Below are positions 1-7,425 of a stretch of 26,128 bases of DNA, piece by piece. Under the pieces are notes generated by a model. That model had not been told where the DNA came from. It did no database searches and was given only the letters and a program-made list of their open reading frames with translations. Origin of the DNA: Nitriliruptoraceae bacterium. Its GTDB lineage: Bacteria > Actinomycetota > Nitriliruptoria > Nitriliruptorales > Nitriliruptoraceae. The stretch's first letter is position 1, and every line of letters starts with the position of its first letter. The translations under genes were made by a program, and so were the position numbers. The stretch lies in the NCBI GenBank assembly GCA_007134165.1, contig SLLJ01000138.1, positions 1-26,128 of the forward strand, given 5' to 3'.

Positions 1-1
1 C

Positions 2-118
2 ATGCCCGACGGGCTCATGGCCGTCTACATCCTGCAGATGTGGCTCGGCCGGCTCGAGTTCGTCGCGGTCTTCGTGCTGATGGGCTACAGCCTGTCGATG
101 CTGCGCGGGCGGGCCTGA
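2..118 (+). CDS. trkH: TrkH family potassium uptake protein, C-terminal end (partial)
   Basis: Only the last 38 codons lie in the window; the frame is open to the left edge and stops at TGA 116-118. The visible peptide contains MWLGRLEF followed by a hydrophobic stretch and a short basic tail. This resembles the end of TrkH/KtrB potassium-translocating subunits, where a (M)xxGRLE motif precedes the last membrane helix. TrkH forms the membrane pore of Trk uptake and normally needs a cytoplasmic TrkA/KtrA NAD(H)-binding regulator, which is not in this window. The next gene begins 3 bases after the stop, so the two are probably co-transcribed. The family call rests on this short tail only. Confidence 0.6.
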   Translation: MPDGLMAVYILQMWLGRLEFVAVFVLMGYSLSMLRGRA

Positions 119-121
119 CGC

Positions 122-829
122 ATGAACGACGAGCGACGCCGAGAGCCGACCCGCTGGCTGGTGCTGGGTGGGGTGCTGGCCCTGGTGCTGATCGGGGTCG
201 GCGCGGAGCTGCTGCTGCGGGCCGCCCCGACGGTCGAGCAGCCCGAGGACCTGCGCGTCGAGGACCTCCCGCCGCTGGCGATCGCCGGGGCGACGATGTG
301 CACCCGCCGCCAGGACGATCCCACCGCCGCCGAGCTGCGCGTCCAGGTGCCCCCCGATGGGCGCATCAGCTCGGAGCAGGTCTTCGCCTGCCCCCGGGCG
401 TTCGATCAGCTGCGGGTCACCTACGCCGGGGAGGTCGTCGGCGAGCTGCTGCCCCGCCGCGGCGGGGTGTGGGCGCAGATCAACGACGACGACTACGCCC
501 TGCGGGTGGGCCCGATCAGCGGGCACCGCGAGCTGCGCGGGTTCAACACCGGGCTGGCGGTGTGGCTGCCCGACGGCCTGCACGAGCAGATCGACGGGCT
601 CGGCCGGCCCGGACAGCGCGGCGACGTGGTGCTGCTCACCGGACGGGTGCTGCGCGCCGACCCGGCCGACGGCGGGGGGATCACGCTGCGCGCCGACCGG
701 CTCGAGGTGCTGGCCCCGAGCGTGGAGGTCCCGCCCCCCCTGCACGTGCCGCAGGCCATCGTCGCCGGGTTGCTCGCCCTGGCCGCCGCCATCGTCGGCG
801 TGCGTGCCTGGGTCCTGCCCCGCGACTGA
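122..829 (+). CDS. Two-helix membrane protein with an OB-like extracytoplasmic domain, function unknown
   Basis: A 235-residue protein of no recognised family. A basic N-terminus (RRREPTRW) is followed by a membrane helix at about residues 12-32. A soluble, probably extracytoplasmic, domain spans about 35-205, and a second helix (about 207-228) ends in a short basic tail. The middle part (about 100-195) is rich in short beta-type stretches around VTYAGEVVGEL, VWAQINDDDY and GDVVLLTGRVL, which recall a small OB-fold barrel; this is an impression, not a motif match. Two cysteines (in TMCTRR and FACPRA) could form a disulphide outside the cell. It starts 3 bases after the trkH stop, suggesting translational coupling, and converges with nth. 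Confidence 0.7.
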   Translation: MNDERRREPTRWLVLGGVLALVLIGVGAELLLRAAPTVEQPEDLRVEDLPPLAIAGATMCTRRQDDPTAAELRVQVPPDGRISSEQVFACPRAFDQLRVTYAGEVVGELLPRRGGVWAQINDDDYALRVGPISGHRELRGFNTGLAVWLPDGLHEQIDGLGRPGQRGDVVLLTGRVLRADPADGGGITLRADRLEVLAPSVEVPPPLHVPQAIVAGLLALAAAIVGVRAWVLPRD

Positions 830-837
830 TTGCTCGC

Positions 838-1524
838 TCAGCGCTTGTCGGTGCAGCCGGCCTCCTGCGACGAGGGGCACAGCGGCTCGATCGGGCAGTC
901 CTCGCAGCGCGGCCGGCGGGCGTCGCAGGTCCGACGCCCGTGGTGGATGAGCAGGTCGGCGACCTCGAGCCACTGCTCGCGGGGGAACAGGCGCATCAGG
1001 TCGCGTTCGATACGACGCGGGTCGTCATGCCGCGTGAAGCGCAGCCGGCGGGAGAGCCGGGCGACGTGGGTGTCGACCACGACCCCGACGTTGAGCCCGA
1101 AGCCGTTGGACAGGACCACGTTGGCGGTCTTGCGGGCCACGCCCGGCAGGGCGATCAGCTCCTGCATGGTGGCCGGGACCTCGCCCCCGTGGCGCTCGAG
1201 CAGCAGCGCGGCGGTGGCCTTGAGGTTCTTGGCCTTCTGACGGAACAGCCCCAGCGAGCCGAGCAGCTGCTCGAGCTGCTCGACCGGCGCGGCCGCGATG
1301 GCCTCCGGGCCGGGCAGGAGGCGGAACAGCACCCGGGTGACCTCGTTGACCTTGACGTCGGTGGCCTGGGCGGAGAGCAGCGTGGCCGCCAGCAGCTCGA
1401 AGCGGTCCGAGAACTCGAGCGCGATGCGAGCCTCGGGCAACGCGTCGCGGAGCAGCTCGAGGATCACCGGCGCCCGCAGCGTCTTGCCGCGGTCGCGGGT
1501 CAAGCCCTCGGGGATCGCGCTCAT
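838..1524 (-). CDS. nth: Endonuclease III (DNA glycosylase/AP lyase)
   Basis: A 228-residue base-excision repair enzyme that removes oxidised pyrimidines and cleaves abasic sites. The helix-hairpin-helix segment LPGVARKTAN carries the catalytic Lys132, and VVVDTHVARL carries the catalytic Asp151. The C-terminal [4Fe-4S] loop has Cys200, Cys207, Cys210 and Cys216 with the canonical 6-2-5 spacing. The ATG at 1522-1524 is chosen because family homology begins shortly after it and the longer frame runs back into the kinase gene. There is no Shine-Dalgarno sequence: the stop codon of the kinase gene, TAG, is part of a TAGCCT hexamer ending 7 bases before this ATG. Nth may therefore be read through from the pho genes, or from a leaderless start, or both. 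Confidence 0.95.
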   Translation of the reverse strand: MSAIPEGLTRDRGKTLRAPVILELLRDALPEARIALEFSDRFELLAATLLSAQATDVKVNEVTRVLFRLLPGPEAIAAAPVEQLEQLLGSLGLFRQKAKNLKATAALLLERHGGEVPATMQELIALPGVARKTANVVLSNGFGLNVGVVVDTHVARLSRRLRFTRHDDPRRIERDLMRLFPREQWLEVADLLIHHGRRTCDARRPRCEDCPIEPLCPSSQEAGCTDKR

Positions 1525-1531
1525 CGCCGGC

Positions 1532-1537
1532 AGGCTA
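1532..1537 (-). promoter_or_regulatory. Candidate -10 hexamer (TAGCCT) for leaderless nth
   Basis: Read on the minus strand, TAGCCT overlaps the phoR stop codon and ends 7 bases before the nth ATG, the spacing expected for a leaderless transcript. Nth has no ribosome binding site. The same CTAGCCTGCCG string precedes the SirB1-like gene at 7442-7452. No -35 box is clear, and chance is possible because TAG is the stop codon. Confidence 0.3.
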
Positions 1538-2824
1538 GCCGGGCGGCTCGATCGGCAACCGCACCGTGAAGGTCGAGCCCTCACCGAGCAGGCTGTCGAC
1601 CCGGATCGTCCCCCCGTGACGCTCGACCGCGTGGCGCACGATCGACAGTCCGAGCCCGGTGCCACCCGTCGCCCGCGACCTGGCGGTATCGACCCGGTAG
1701 AAGCGCTCGAAGATCCGGGTGAGATCCGAGCGGGGGATGCCGATACCAGCATCCACGACGGTGAGCACGCGGCTGCCATCCTCCGTGCCCAGCGTGATCT
1801 GGACCCTCCCGCCGGGGTCGCTGTACTGCAACGCGTTGCCGACGAGATTCTTGACGATGACCTCGAGGTCGCTGACTGACCCAGCCAGGTAGGCCCGGTC
1901 GGGGGCATCGAGCTCCACCTCGATGTCGTGCTCCTCGGCCAGCGGCAGCAGCTCGGCGACCACCCGCCGGACCAGTTCGGCGAGATCCACGGAGATGCGC
2001 TCCAACGGACCGGGCTCCTCGAGCCGGCGCAGGTCGAGCAGATCGTGCACGAGCTGCACGAGCCGGTCGGCCTCGTCGCCGAGCCGTTGCACCAGCGCGG
2101 CCGAACGGCCGGGGTCACGCGCGATCGTGACCTGCAGCGCCTCAGCCAGGGTCTGCAGGCTGGTCACCGGCGTCTTGAGCTCATGGGAGGCGTTGACCAC
2201 GAAGTCACGGCGCAGTTCCTCGACCCGACGCTCGCGGGTCCGGTCCTCGACGATGAGCAGAACCTCCTCACCGACCAGAGAGGCGGTCGCGTGCAGAGCA
2301 CGCTCGCCGTGTTCGACCTCCAGATCGACCGGTCGGCGCAGCTCACGGGCCTGCCGGACCGCGGACGCGAGCGCGGCGCTACCCACCGCCTGCACCACCG
2401 TCACGTCCCCGACGTCGACGGGGATGCGCAGCAGCCGGCGTGCCGCCTCGTTGTTCGCCCGCAACCGGCCGCCCGAGGAGAACAGCAGCGCCGGTTCGGG
2501 CAGCGCCTCGACCAGTTCGTGACGGCTCGGCAGGGTGCGCTGCGCACGCAACCCCTCACGCAACTCGTCGAGGGCGACCGCGAGCTCGGGCCCGACCGCG
2601 GCGGCTGGCACCGGCGTGTCGTGACCGGCCTGCCAGTCACGTAGGTGCGCGGCCAGCACCCGCTCCCGGCGCCGCAGCCACCAGCCGCCCCCGACAAGGA
2701 CCACACCGGCGCCCATGAGGGCCAGCACCAACCCGCCGGGCCCCCCGAGCAACCAGCCCGCGAGCCACGCGCCGACGACCAACGCAGCCGCGGACCCGTC
2801 GACCACGAGCCGGTGCCGGATCAC
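1535..2824 (-). CDS. phoR: Sensor histidine kinase, PhoR/SenX3 type
   Basis: A 429-residue membrane kinase. Two helices (about residues 10-28 and 31-50) are joined by only a few residues, so there is essentially no extracytoplasmic sensor domain. A PAS-like region follows (about 105-195). Next comes HisKA with the phospho-acceptor His214 in NASHELKTPV, then the HATPase core: N box VKNLVGNALQYS, G1 box DAGIGIP, F box IFERFYR and G2 box GGTGLGLSIV. It starts at GTG 2822-2824 and overlaps the regulator stop by 4 bases (GTGA), which suggests coupled translation. This layout matches actinobacterial SenX3 and related PhoR proteins. With phoU upstream, control of the phosphate response is likely, although no pst transporter genes are visible here. 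Confidence 0.9.
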   Translation of the reverse strand: MIRHRLVVDGSAAALVVGAWLAGWLLGGPGGLVLALMGAGVVLVGGGWWLRRRERVLAAHLRDWQAGHDTPVPAAAVGPELAVALDELREGLRAQRTLPSRHELVEALPEPALLFSSGGRLRANNEAARRLLRIPVDVGDVTVVQAVGSAALASAVRQARELRRPVDLEVEHGERALHATASLVGEEVLLIVEDRTRERRVEELRRDFVVNASHELKTPVTSLQTLAEALQVTIARDPGRSAALVQRLGDEADRLVQLVHDLLDLRRLEEPGPLERISVDLAELVRRVVAELLPLAEEHDIEVELDAPDRAYLAGSVSDLEVIVKNLVGNALQYSDPGGRVQITLGTEDGSRVLTVVDAGIGIPRSDLTRIFERFYRVDTARSRATGGTGLGLSIVRHAVERHGGTIRVDSLLGEGSTFTVRLPIEPPG

Positions 2825-3507
2825 TGGTCGGTGAACCGGTAGCCGACCCCCCGGACCGTCTGGATCCGGACCGGCTGCTGGGGGTCGGCTTCGACGCGTG
2901 TGCGCAACCGCCGGATGTGCACGTCCAGGGTCTTGGTGTCTCCCACGTAGTCGTGGCCCCAGACCTCACCGATGAGCTGTCCGCGGGTCAGGACCCGGCC
3001 GGCATGCTCCATCAGGTAGGCCAGCAGCTCGAACTCCTTGGGCGGCAGCTCCACGGGCCGGCCCTCGACGAGGACCTCGTGGCGGCTGCGGTCGATCCGG
3101 ACCCCGGCAGCCTCGACCGGGCCGGCCTGCCCAGTGCTGTCGACCAGCGGCGCGCGGCGCAGCACCGCCTTGATGCGCGCGACGAGCTCCCGGGTGGAGA
3201 AGGGCTTGGTGACGTAGTCGTCCGCGCCGAGTTCGAGTCCGACCACCCGGTCCACCTCGGCGTCCCGGGCCGTGAGCATGATGATCGGTACGTCCGAACG
3301 GGTCCGTACCGCCCGGCACACCTCGGTGCCCGACATCCCCGGCAACATCAGGTCGAGCAGGATGAGATCGGGTCGGTGCCGCTCGAACCCGGCCAGTGCC
3401 TCGTGCCCGTCGCGGGCCCAGAAGACGTTGAAGCCCTCGGCCTGCAGCGTCACGGCCAGGCCCTCGGCGATCGCGGGTTCGTCCTCGACCAGCAGCAGGG
3501 TGGGCAT
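2821..3507 (-). CDS. phoP: OmpR/PhoB-family response regulator (PhoP/RegX3 type)
   Basis: A 228-residue DNA-binding regulator. The receiver domain has the acidic pair in VEDEP, phospho-acceptor Asp52 in ILLDLMLPG, Thr79 in MLTARD and Lys101 in YVTKPFS. A winged-helix domain occupies about 130-228 and ends with the typical VRGVGYRF. The ATG at 3505-3507 is preferred: GGGAGG lies about 9 bases upstream, whereas the alternative TTG two codons earlier would sit almost on top of that site. Its stop overlaps the kinase start by 4 bases. It lies about 30 bases downstream of phoU on the same strand, supporting a phosphate-response role. It could equally be named RegX3 or PhoB. Confidence 0.9.
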   Translation of the reverse strand: MPTLLLVEDEPAIAEGLAVTLQAEGFNVFWARDGHEALAGFERHRPDLILLDLMLPGMSGTEVCRAVRTRSDVPIIMLTARDAEVDRVVGLELGADDYVTKPFSTRELVARIKAVLRRAPLVDSTGQAGPVEAAGVRIDRSRHEVLVEGRPVELPPKEFELLAYLMEHAGRVLTRGQLIGEVWGHDYVGDTKTLDVHIRRLRTRVEADPQQPVRIQTVRGVGYRFTDQ

Positions 3508-3541
3508 CGTCAACGACCTCCCGGCCGAGCCGGCGACCGGC

Positions 3542-4231
3542 TCACCGCCGGACCGGGGACCGCTCGCCGGTCACCGCGAAGGTGCCGTGCTGCGCGAACG
3601 CCACCCCATGGTCGGCGATGCGCTCGAAGTAGCGGGCGAGCAGCCCGAGCATCAGCAGATCGGCCGGGGAGTCCACCTGCTGCTCGGAGCGGGTCATCAA
3701 CCCCTGGGCGATGAGGTCGACCTGCGCGTCGCGCCGATCGAGATCCGTGACCGCGAGGCCGTCGCGCAGCCGCCACGCATCCACCCCCTGACGGAACACC
3801 TCGGCCGCGCGCACGGCCAACTCCTCGACCTGCTGGCGGACCTGCAGGGGCAGCAGTCGCGCGTCGAACCGCTCGGTGGTCTCGGCCACGTGGCGCAGCA
3901 GCGCGGCGGAACGCTCCACCGCCCAGACCAGCCGGAGGATGGCCACCAGGCGGCGCAGATCACCCGACACCGGCGCCTCCCGGGCCAGCAGCAGGAACCC
4001 CTCGTCCTCCACGCGGCGGCAGCGCTGGTCGACGTCCGTGGCCATCGTGTGCGCATCCTCGACACAGCCACGGTCACCCGCCAGGAAGCTCCGGGTGATG
4101 CGCGGGAAGGACTCCGCGATCACCAGTGCGGCCCCGACCAGTTCATCGTCGACCCCATCGAGCCGCTCCTGATACTCCACCCGGATCAGCTGCTCGGGCT
4201 GGTGCAGGGGCGGCAGACGCTCCTCGGACAT
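3542..4231 (-). CDS. phoU: PhoU-family phosphate signalling regulator
   Basis: A 229-residue, all-helical protein with the two PhoU repeats. The second half contains LLMLGLLARYFERIADHG, close to the conserved PhoU metal-binding motif (ARxxERIADH). PhoU proteins connect the Pst phosphate transporter to the PhoR-type kinase and repress the Pho response when phosphate is plentiful. The ATG at 4229-4231 is chosen because AAAGGG lies about 12 bases upstream and PhoU-like sequence begins soon after. The frame stays open further upstream, but that stretch is proline-rich and covers the promoter region. The gene heads a same-strand run (phoU, regulator, kinase, nth). The N-terminal half is less conserved than the C-terminal one. 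Confidence 0.88.
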   Translation of the reverse strand: MSEERLPPLHQPEQLIRVEYQERLDGVDDELVGAALVIAESFPRITRSFLAGDRGCVEDAHTMATDVDQRCRRVEDEGFLLLAREAPVSGDLRRLVAILRLVWAVERSAALLRHVAETTERFDARLLPLQVRQQVEELAVRAAEVFRQGVDAWRLRDGLAVTDLDRRDAQVDLIAQGLMTRSEQQVDSPADLLMLGLLARYFERIADHGVAFAQHGTFAVTGERSPVRR

Positions 4232-4339
4232 GATCGCGGACCCTTTCGGCGGCGGTGGCGCCGACCCCGCGGACGGGGCGGGCGGCGTGTCCGGTGCCGG
4301 CCGTTCGCGACGGTGCCCTGCGTTCCGCGGGGTGGCGAC

Positions 4340-4345
4340 AGTGTA
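4340..4345 (-). promoter_or_regulatory. Candidate -10 hexamer (TACACT) for phoU
   Basis: Minus-strand TACACT lies about 110 bases upstream of the phoU start. TTCCTT sits 18 bases further upstream as a weak -35. It overlaps the plus-strand TAGTGT that serves the divergent hydrolase. Pattern-based prediction only. Confidence 0.25.
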
Positions 4346-4349
4346 GTGT
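4344..4349 (+). promoter_or_regulatory. Candidate -10 hexamer (TAGTGT) for the alpha/beta hydrolase
   Basis: TAGTGT lies 22 bases before the hydrolase ATG, which leaves room for a transcript start and the AAGGA binding site at 4364-4368. It overlaps the phoU -10 candidate on the other strand. The -35 region is not convincing. Confidence 0.3.
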
Positions 4350-4371
4350 CCCCCCCGACCGTGAAGGAACG

Positions 4372-5427
4372 ATGTCCCGAGGAGCGAGCTGGGTGAGCCA
4401 CCGGCAACCAACGCCAGCACACCACGCACGCGACTCCGCCGACACCGGGCCGCCGTGGCCAGGTGATCGGGGCGGGCACCTGTGGGACAAGGACCGGGAG
4501 GTCGTCACCGACGATGGAGCCCGGATCCGCTACACCCTGCTCGGCGAGGACCACACGACGAACGACGTACCACCTGTGGTGCTCTGCGCCGGGTTCATGT
4601 GCCCGGACAACTTCTGGATCCACCTGGGTCCATCGCTGGCCCGCCGCCACCGGGTGGTGGTGCTGAACTACCGTGGGGTCGGTGCCTCGACCGATCCGCG
4701 CCCGCCCGGCTACCGCGGCATCAACCTGCGCGCCGAGGACTACACCATTGCACGGATCGCGGGGGACGTCGCCGCCGTGCTCGACGCCGAGGAGCTCTCC
4801 GGGGCCTTGGCCCTGGGCCACTCCATGGGCGTCGAGGTGGCGCTGCAACTGTGGCGCGACCGGCCCGACCTGGTCGCTGCGCTGTCGCTGGTCGCGGGAC
4901 CCTACCGCTCACCGATGCACACCTTCTACGGCTCGGACCTCGGCAACGCGCTGTTCCCGGTCGTGCGATACGGGCTGCCGCTGGTGCCCCGGCCAGTGCA
5001 GTGGCAGGCCCGCAAGGCGTTGCTGCTCCCCATCACGATCCCGGTCGCCCGGGCCATCCGGGCGCTGGGGCCGCACACCCCCGAAGAGCACATGCGCCGC
5101 TACCGCGAGCACTTCGCCCAGGTGGATCCGATGGTGGCGCTGCGCACCGCGCAGGGGATGCACGAGTTCGACGCGACAGGGTGGCTCGGCGAGATCGACG
5201 TCCCGACCCAGATCGTGGTCGGCACCCACGACGCGTGGTGCCCGCCGAGCGTGGGCGAGGTGCTGCGCGACGCCATCCCCGATGCACGGCTCCTGATCCT
5301 CGAGGGGGCCAGCCACGCCGCACCGATCGAGTTCCCGGCCCGGATCGTGCACCACCTCGACGGGCTACTCGTGGATCGCTTCGGGCTGCCTGCGCTCACC
5401 GCCCGACAGCAGCGGCCGCCTCAGTAG
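4372..5427 (+). CDS. Alpha/beta hydrolase-fold protein
   Basis: A 351-residue hydrolase with a complete apparent triad: nucleophile Ser151 in GHSMG, Asp287 in GTHDAWC and His315 in GASHAAP. The strand before the oxyanion region reads VVLCAGFMCPDNFW, and YRGVGAS follows, as in esterases and haloperoxidase-like members. Between about residues 205 and 275 lies a helical cap with many hydrophobic and basic residues. The ATG at 4372 has GAAGGAAC just upstream; earlier in-frame codons lack such a site. The first 40 residues are polar and look disordered. The substrate cannot be told from sequence. It diverges from phoU, and its end overlaps the glpX end by 7 bases on the other strand. Confidence 0.85.
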   Translation: MSRGASWVSHRQPTPAHHARDSADTGPPWPGDRGGHLWDKDREVVTDDGARIRYTLLGEDHTTNDVPPVVLCAGFMCPDNFWIHLGPSLARRHRVVVLNYRGVGASTDPRPPGYRGINLRAEDYTIARIAGDVAAVLDAEELSGALALGHSMGVEVALQLWRDRPDLVAALSLVAGPYRSPMHTFYGSDLGNALFPVVRYGLPLVPRPVQWQARKALLLPITIPVARAIRALGPHTPEEHMRRYREHFAQVDPMVALRTAQGMHEFDATGWLGEIDVPTQIVVGTHDAWCPPSVGEVLRDAIPDARLLILEGASHAAPIEFPARIVHHLDGLLVDRFGLPALTARQQRPPQ

Positions 5428-6431
5428 CGCACCGAGGCGTACTCACGCAGCTTGGCGGTGCGGTGCCGGGCACGGATGCTGCGCACGGTGCCCGACTTGG
5501 CGCGCATCACCAGCGAATCGGTCGTCGCGCCGAGCCGGTCGAAGGTCACCCCCCGCAGCAGTTGACCACCCGTGATGCCGGTGCAGGCGATGAAGCTGTC
5601 CTCGGCCCGCACCAGGTCGTGCTCGTCGAGCACAGCCTCCACGTCGTAGCCCGCATCGAGCGCTGCCTGGCGCTCGTGATCGTCGCGCGGCCACAGCCGC
5701 CCGAGCAGCCGACCGCCCAGCGCCTTGACCGCACAGGCCGAGGCCACACCCTCGGGGGTTCCACCCACGCCGTAGAGCACGTCGACCTGGGGCCGTTCGT
5801 CCCAGGCGGCGAGCATCGCTGCGGCAACGTCGCCGTCGGTGATCAGGTGCAGGCGGGCACCGAGCTCGCGGATCCGACGCTTGGCGTCGTCGTGGCGCTC
5901 GCGATCGAGCATGACCACCGTCAACTCGCGGACCTTGCGGCCCATCGATCCGGCGACGGCACGCAGGTTGTCCTCCAGCGGCTGATCGAGATCGATGACC
6001 TCCGCCGCCTCGGCGCCCACCACGAGCTTCTCCATGTAGACACACGGCCCGGGGTCGAACATGGTTCCCGCGGGAGCTGCGGCGAACACCGCCAGAGAGC
6101 CCGGCCGACCCTCGGCCAGCAGCCGGGTGCCCTCGACCGGGTCCACGGCGATGTCGACCTGCGGCGAGCGACCGGTGCCCACCCGCTCGCCGTTGTAGAG
6201 CATCGGAGCCTCGTCCTTCTCGCCCTCCCCGATCACCACGGTGCCGTCCATCTCCACCGTGTCGAGCACCTGGCGCATGGCGTCCACCGCCGCTTGGTCC
6301 CCGGACTCCTTGTCCCCGCGTCCCTGCCAGCGAGCAGCCGCCATGGCGGCAGCCTCGGTGACCCGCACCACCTCCAGCGCGAGGTTGCGGTCGGGACGCT
6401 CGGGGTTGCGCTGAGGAACCTCGGGACTCAC
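5421..6431 (-). CDS. glpX: Class II fructose-1,6-bisphosphatase (GlpX)
   Basis: A 336-residue enzyme that hydrolyses fructose-1,6-bisphosphate to fructose-6-phosphate in gluconeogenesis. Family signatures include VIGEGEKDEAPMLYNGERVG (substrate and metal region), DIAVDPVEGT (metal-binding Asp/Glu, shared with the inositol monophosphatase superfamily), LITDGDVAAA and YGVGGTPEGV. The length matches actinobacterial GlpX, which is typically the sole FBPase in that phylum. The GTG at 6429-6431 is chosen because AGGTGG lies 5 bases upstream and homology begins a few residues later; an upstream in-frame codon would run translation into a tandem repeat. A TAGGCT -10 candidate lies at 6461-6466. Confidence 0.95.
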   Translation of the reverse strand: MSPEVPQRNPERPDRNLALEVVRVTEAAAMAAARWQGRGDKESGDQAAVDAMRQVLDTVEMDGTVVIGEGEKDEAPMLYNGERVGTGRSPQVDIAVDPVEGTRLLAEGRPGSLAVFAAAPAGTMFDPGPCVYMEKLVVGAEAAEVIDLDQPLEDNLRAVAGSMGRKVRELTVVMLDRERHDDAKRRIRELGARLHLITDGDVAAAMLAAWDERPQVDVLYGVGGTPEGVASACAVKALGGRLLGRLWPRDDHERQAALDAGYDVEAVLDEHDLVRAEDSFIACTGITGGQLLRGVTFDRLGATTDSLVMRAKSGTVRSIRARHRTAKLREYASVRY

Positions 6432-6460
6432 GTGGCCACCTGTTGTCGGGGGTGCCACCG

Positions 6461-6466
6461 AGCCTA
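6461..6466 (-). promoter_or_regulatory. Candidate -10 hexamer (TAGGCT) for glpX
   Basis: Minus-strand TAGGCT lies 29 bases before the glpX GTG. TTGGGT, 19 bases upstream, is a poor -35 that touches the first unit of the tandem repeat. Confidence 0.3.
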
Positions 6467-6489
6467 GACCGCCGGCACCAGCTCGACCC

Positions 6490-6609
6490 AAGCCCGGACA
6501 CCCCAGGCCCGAGCACCCCAGGCCCCGCAACCCCAAGCCCGGACACCACAGGCCCGGACACCACAGGCCCGGACACCACAGGCCCGGACACCACAGGCCC
6601 CGGCACCCC
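6490..6609. repeat. 15-bp tandem repeat, eight units
   Basis: Eight consecutive 15-bp units run without a break from 6490 to 6609. Units 5-7 (6550-6594) are identical, AGGCCCGGACACCAC. Unit 4 (6535-6549) differs at one base. Units 1-3 and 8 are degenerate but stay in register. The array fills most of the 183-bp gap between the crotonase stop and the glpX start. The unit is a multiple of three, so reading frames stay open across it (for example GPVVS repeats on the minus strand). No ribosome binding site or gene context supports translation. Confidence 0.95.
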
Positions 6610-6614
6610 AGACC

Positions 6615-7400
6615 TCAGCGGCGCCGGGGGCGCACGGTGCGGGGCAGGTCGGCCGGCCCCTCGCCGGGCAGCCGCCCGGTCTCGGCATGCACCCGCAGCG
6701 CGTCGTTCTCGAACGCGAGTCGGTCGCGGACCCCGCCCTGCTCGTTGAACAGTTGCTTGAGGACTCGGACCGTCGCCGCGTCCCGGCCCGCCACCTGCGT
6801 CAGCCAGGCCACTGCCTCGGTCCGGGCCTGACCGTCAGCGACCAGGCGCTGGGCGAACCCGGTACGCCAGGCCTCCTCGGCGGGGACGTCGCGGCTCGAG
6901 AGCACCCAGTCCTTGGCGGTCGAGAGCCCGACCTGCCCGACGGTGCGGGCGACGCCCACCGGCACCCCGTAGATCGCGCCGGGGAACCGCAGGACCGCCC
7001 CGTGGGCCACGACCCGCAGGTCGCACGCACCCGCTGCCTCCGCGCCGCCACCGACCGCGTAGCCCTCCACTGCCGCGGCCGTGGGCAGCGGGAACAGCGT
7101 GAGCCGCTCGTAGCAGGCGGTGAACAGTTCCATGCGCCGTCGGCCCCCGTCGGGGGTGCGCTCGCGCACGTCGGCGCCGGCGGAGAAGTTTCCCCCCGAC
7201 CCGGTCAGCACCAGTCCGCGCAGCCCGCCATCGTTCGCGGCTACCTCCAAGGCGTCGAGCAGGACCTCGAGCAGCGCGGTGTCCATCGCGTTGCGGGCAC
7301 CGGGCCGCTGCAGGCTGAGCACACGCAGCCGGTCGTCGCCGACCGCTACGTCCTCGACGGCCACCGCACCCTGCGTCGCTGCTGCGTCAAGCTCCTGCAC
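6615..7400 (-). CDS. Enoyl-CoA hydratase/isomerase (crotonase) family protein
   Basis: A 261-residue crotonase-fold protein. The CoA/oxyanion-hole regions are visible as GSGGNFSAGADVRE and VEGYAVGGGAEAAGACD. The first catalytic glutamate of hydratases (rat Glu144) is kept in GGGAE. The second (rat Glu164, in a PEI-type motif) aligns with FPGAIYG, so it appears to be glycine. The protein may therefore be an isomerase, hydrolase or other crotonase variant rather than a true enoyl-CoA hydratase. The GTG at 7398-7400 has GGGAGGAG just upstream, a strong binding site; upstream in-frame sequence belongs to the opposite-strand gene. It diverges from the SirB1-like gene. Confidence 0.88.
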   Translation of the reverse strand: MQELDAAATQGAVAVEDVAVGDDRLRVLSLQRPGARNAMDTALLEVLLDALEVAANDGGLRGLVLTGSGGNFSAGADVRERTPDGGRRRMELFTACYERLTLFPLPTAAAVEGYAVGGGAEAAGACDLRVVAHGAVLRFPGAIYGVPVGVARTVGQVGLSTAKDWVLSSRDVPAEEAWRTGFAQRLVADGQARTEAVAWLTQVAGRDAATVRVLKQLFNEQGGVRDRLAFENDALRVHAETGRLPGEGPADLPRTVRPRRR

Positions 7401-7425
7401 GAGGCTCCTCCCGGGCTGGCACCGG

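Noticed and set aside
4232..4429. Longer PhoU start at 4429
   Set aside because: The added 66 residues are proline-rich and cover the divergent promoter region; the ATG at 4231 has AAAGGG upstream.
6432..6536. N-terminal extension of GlpX through the 15-bp repeat
   Set aside because: The GTG at 6431 has a good binding site and matches the family start; the extension would be low-complexity Gly/Leu/Cys repeats.
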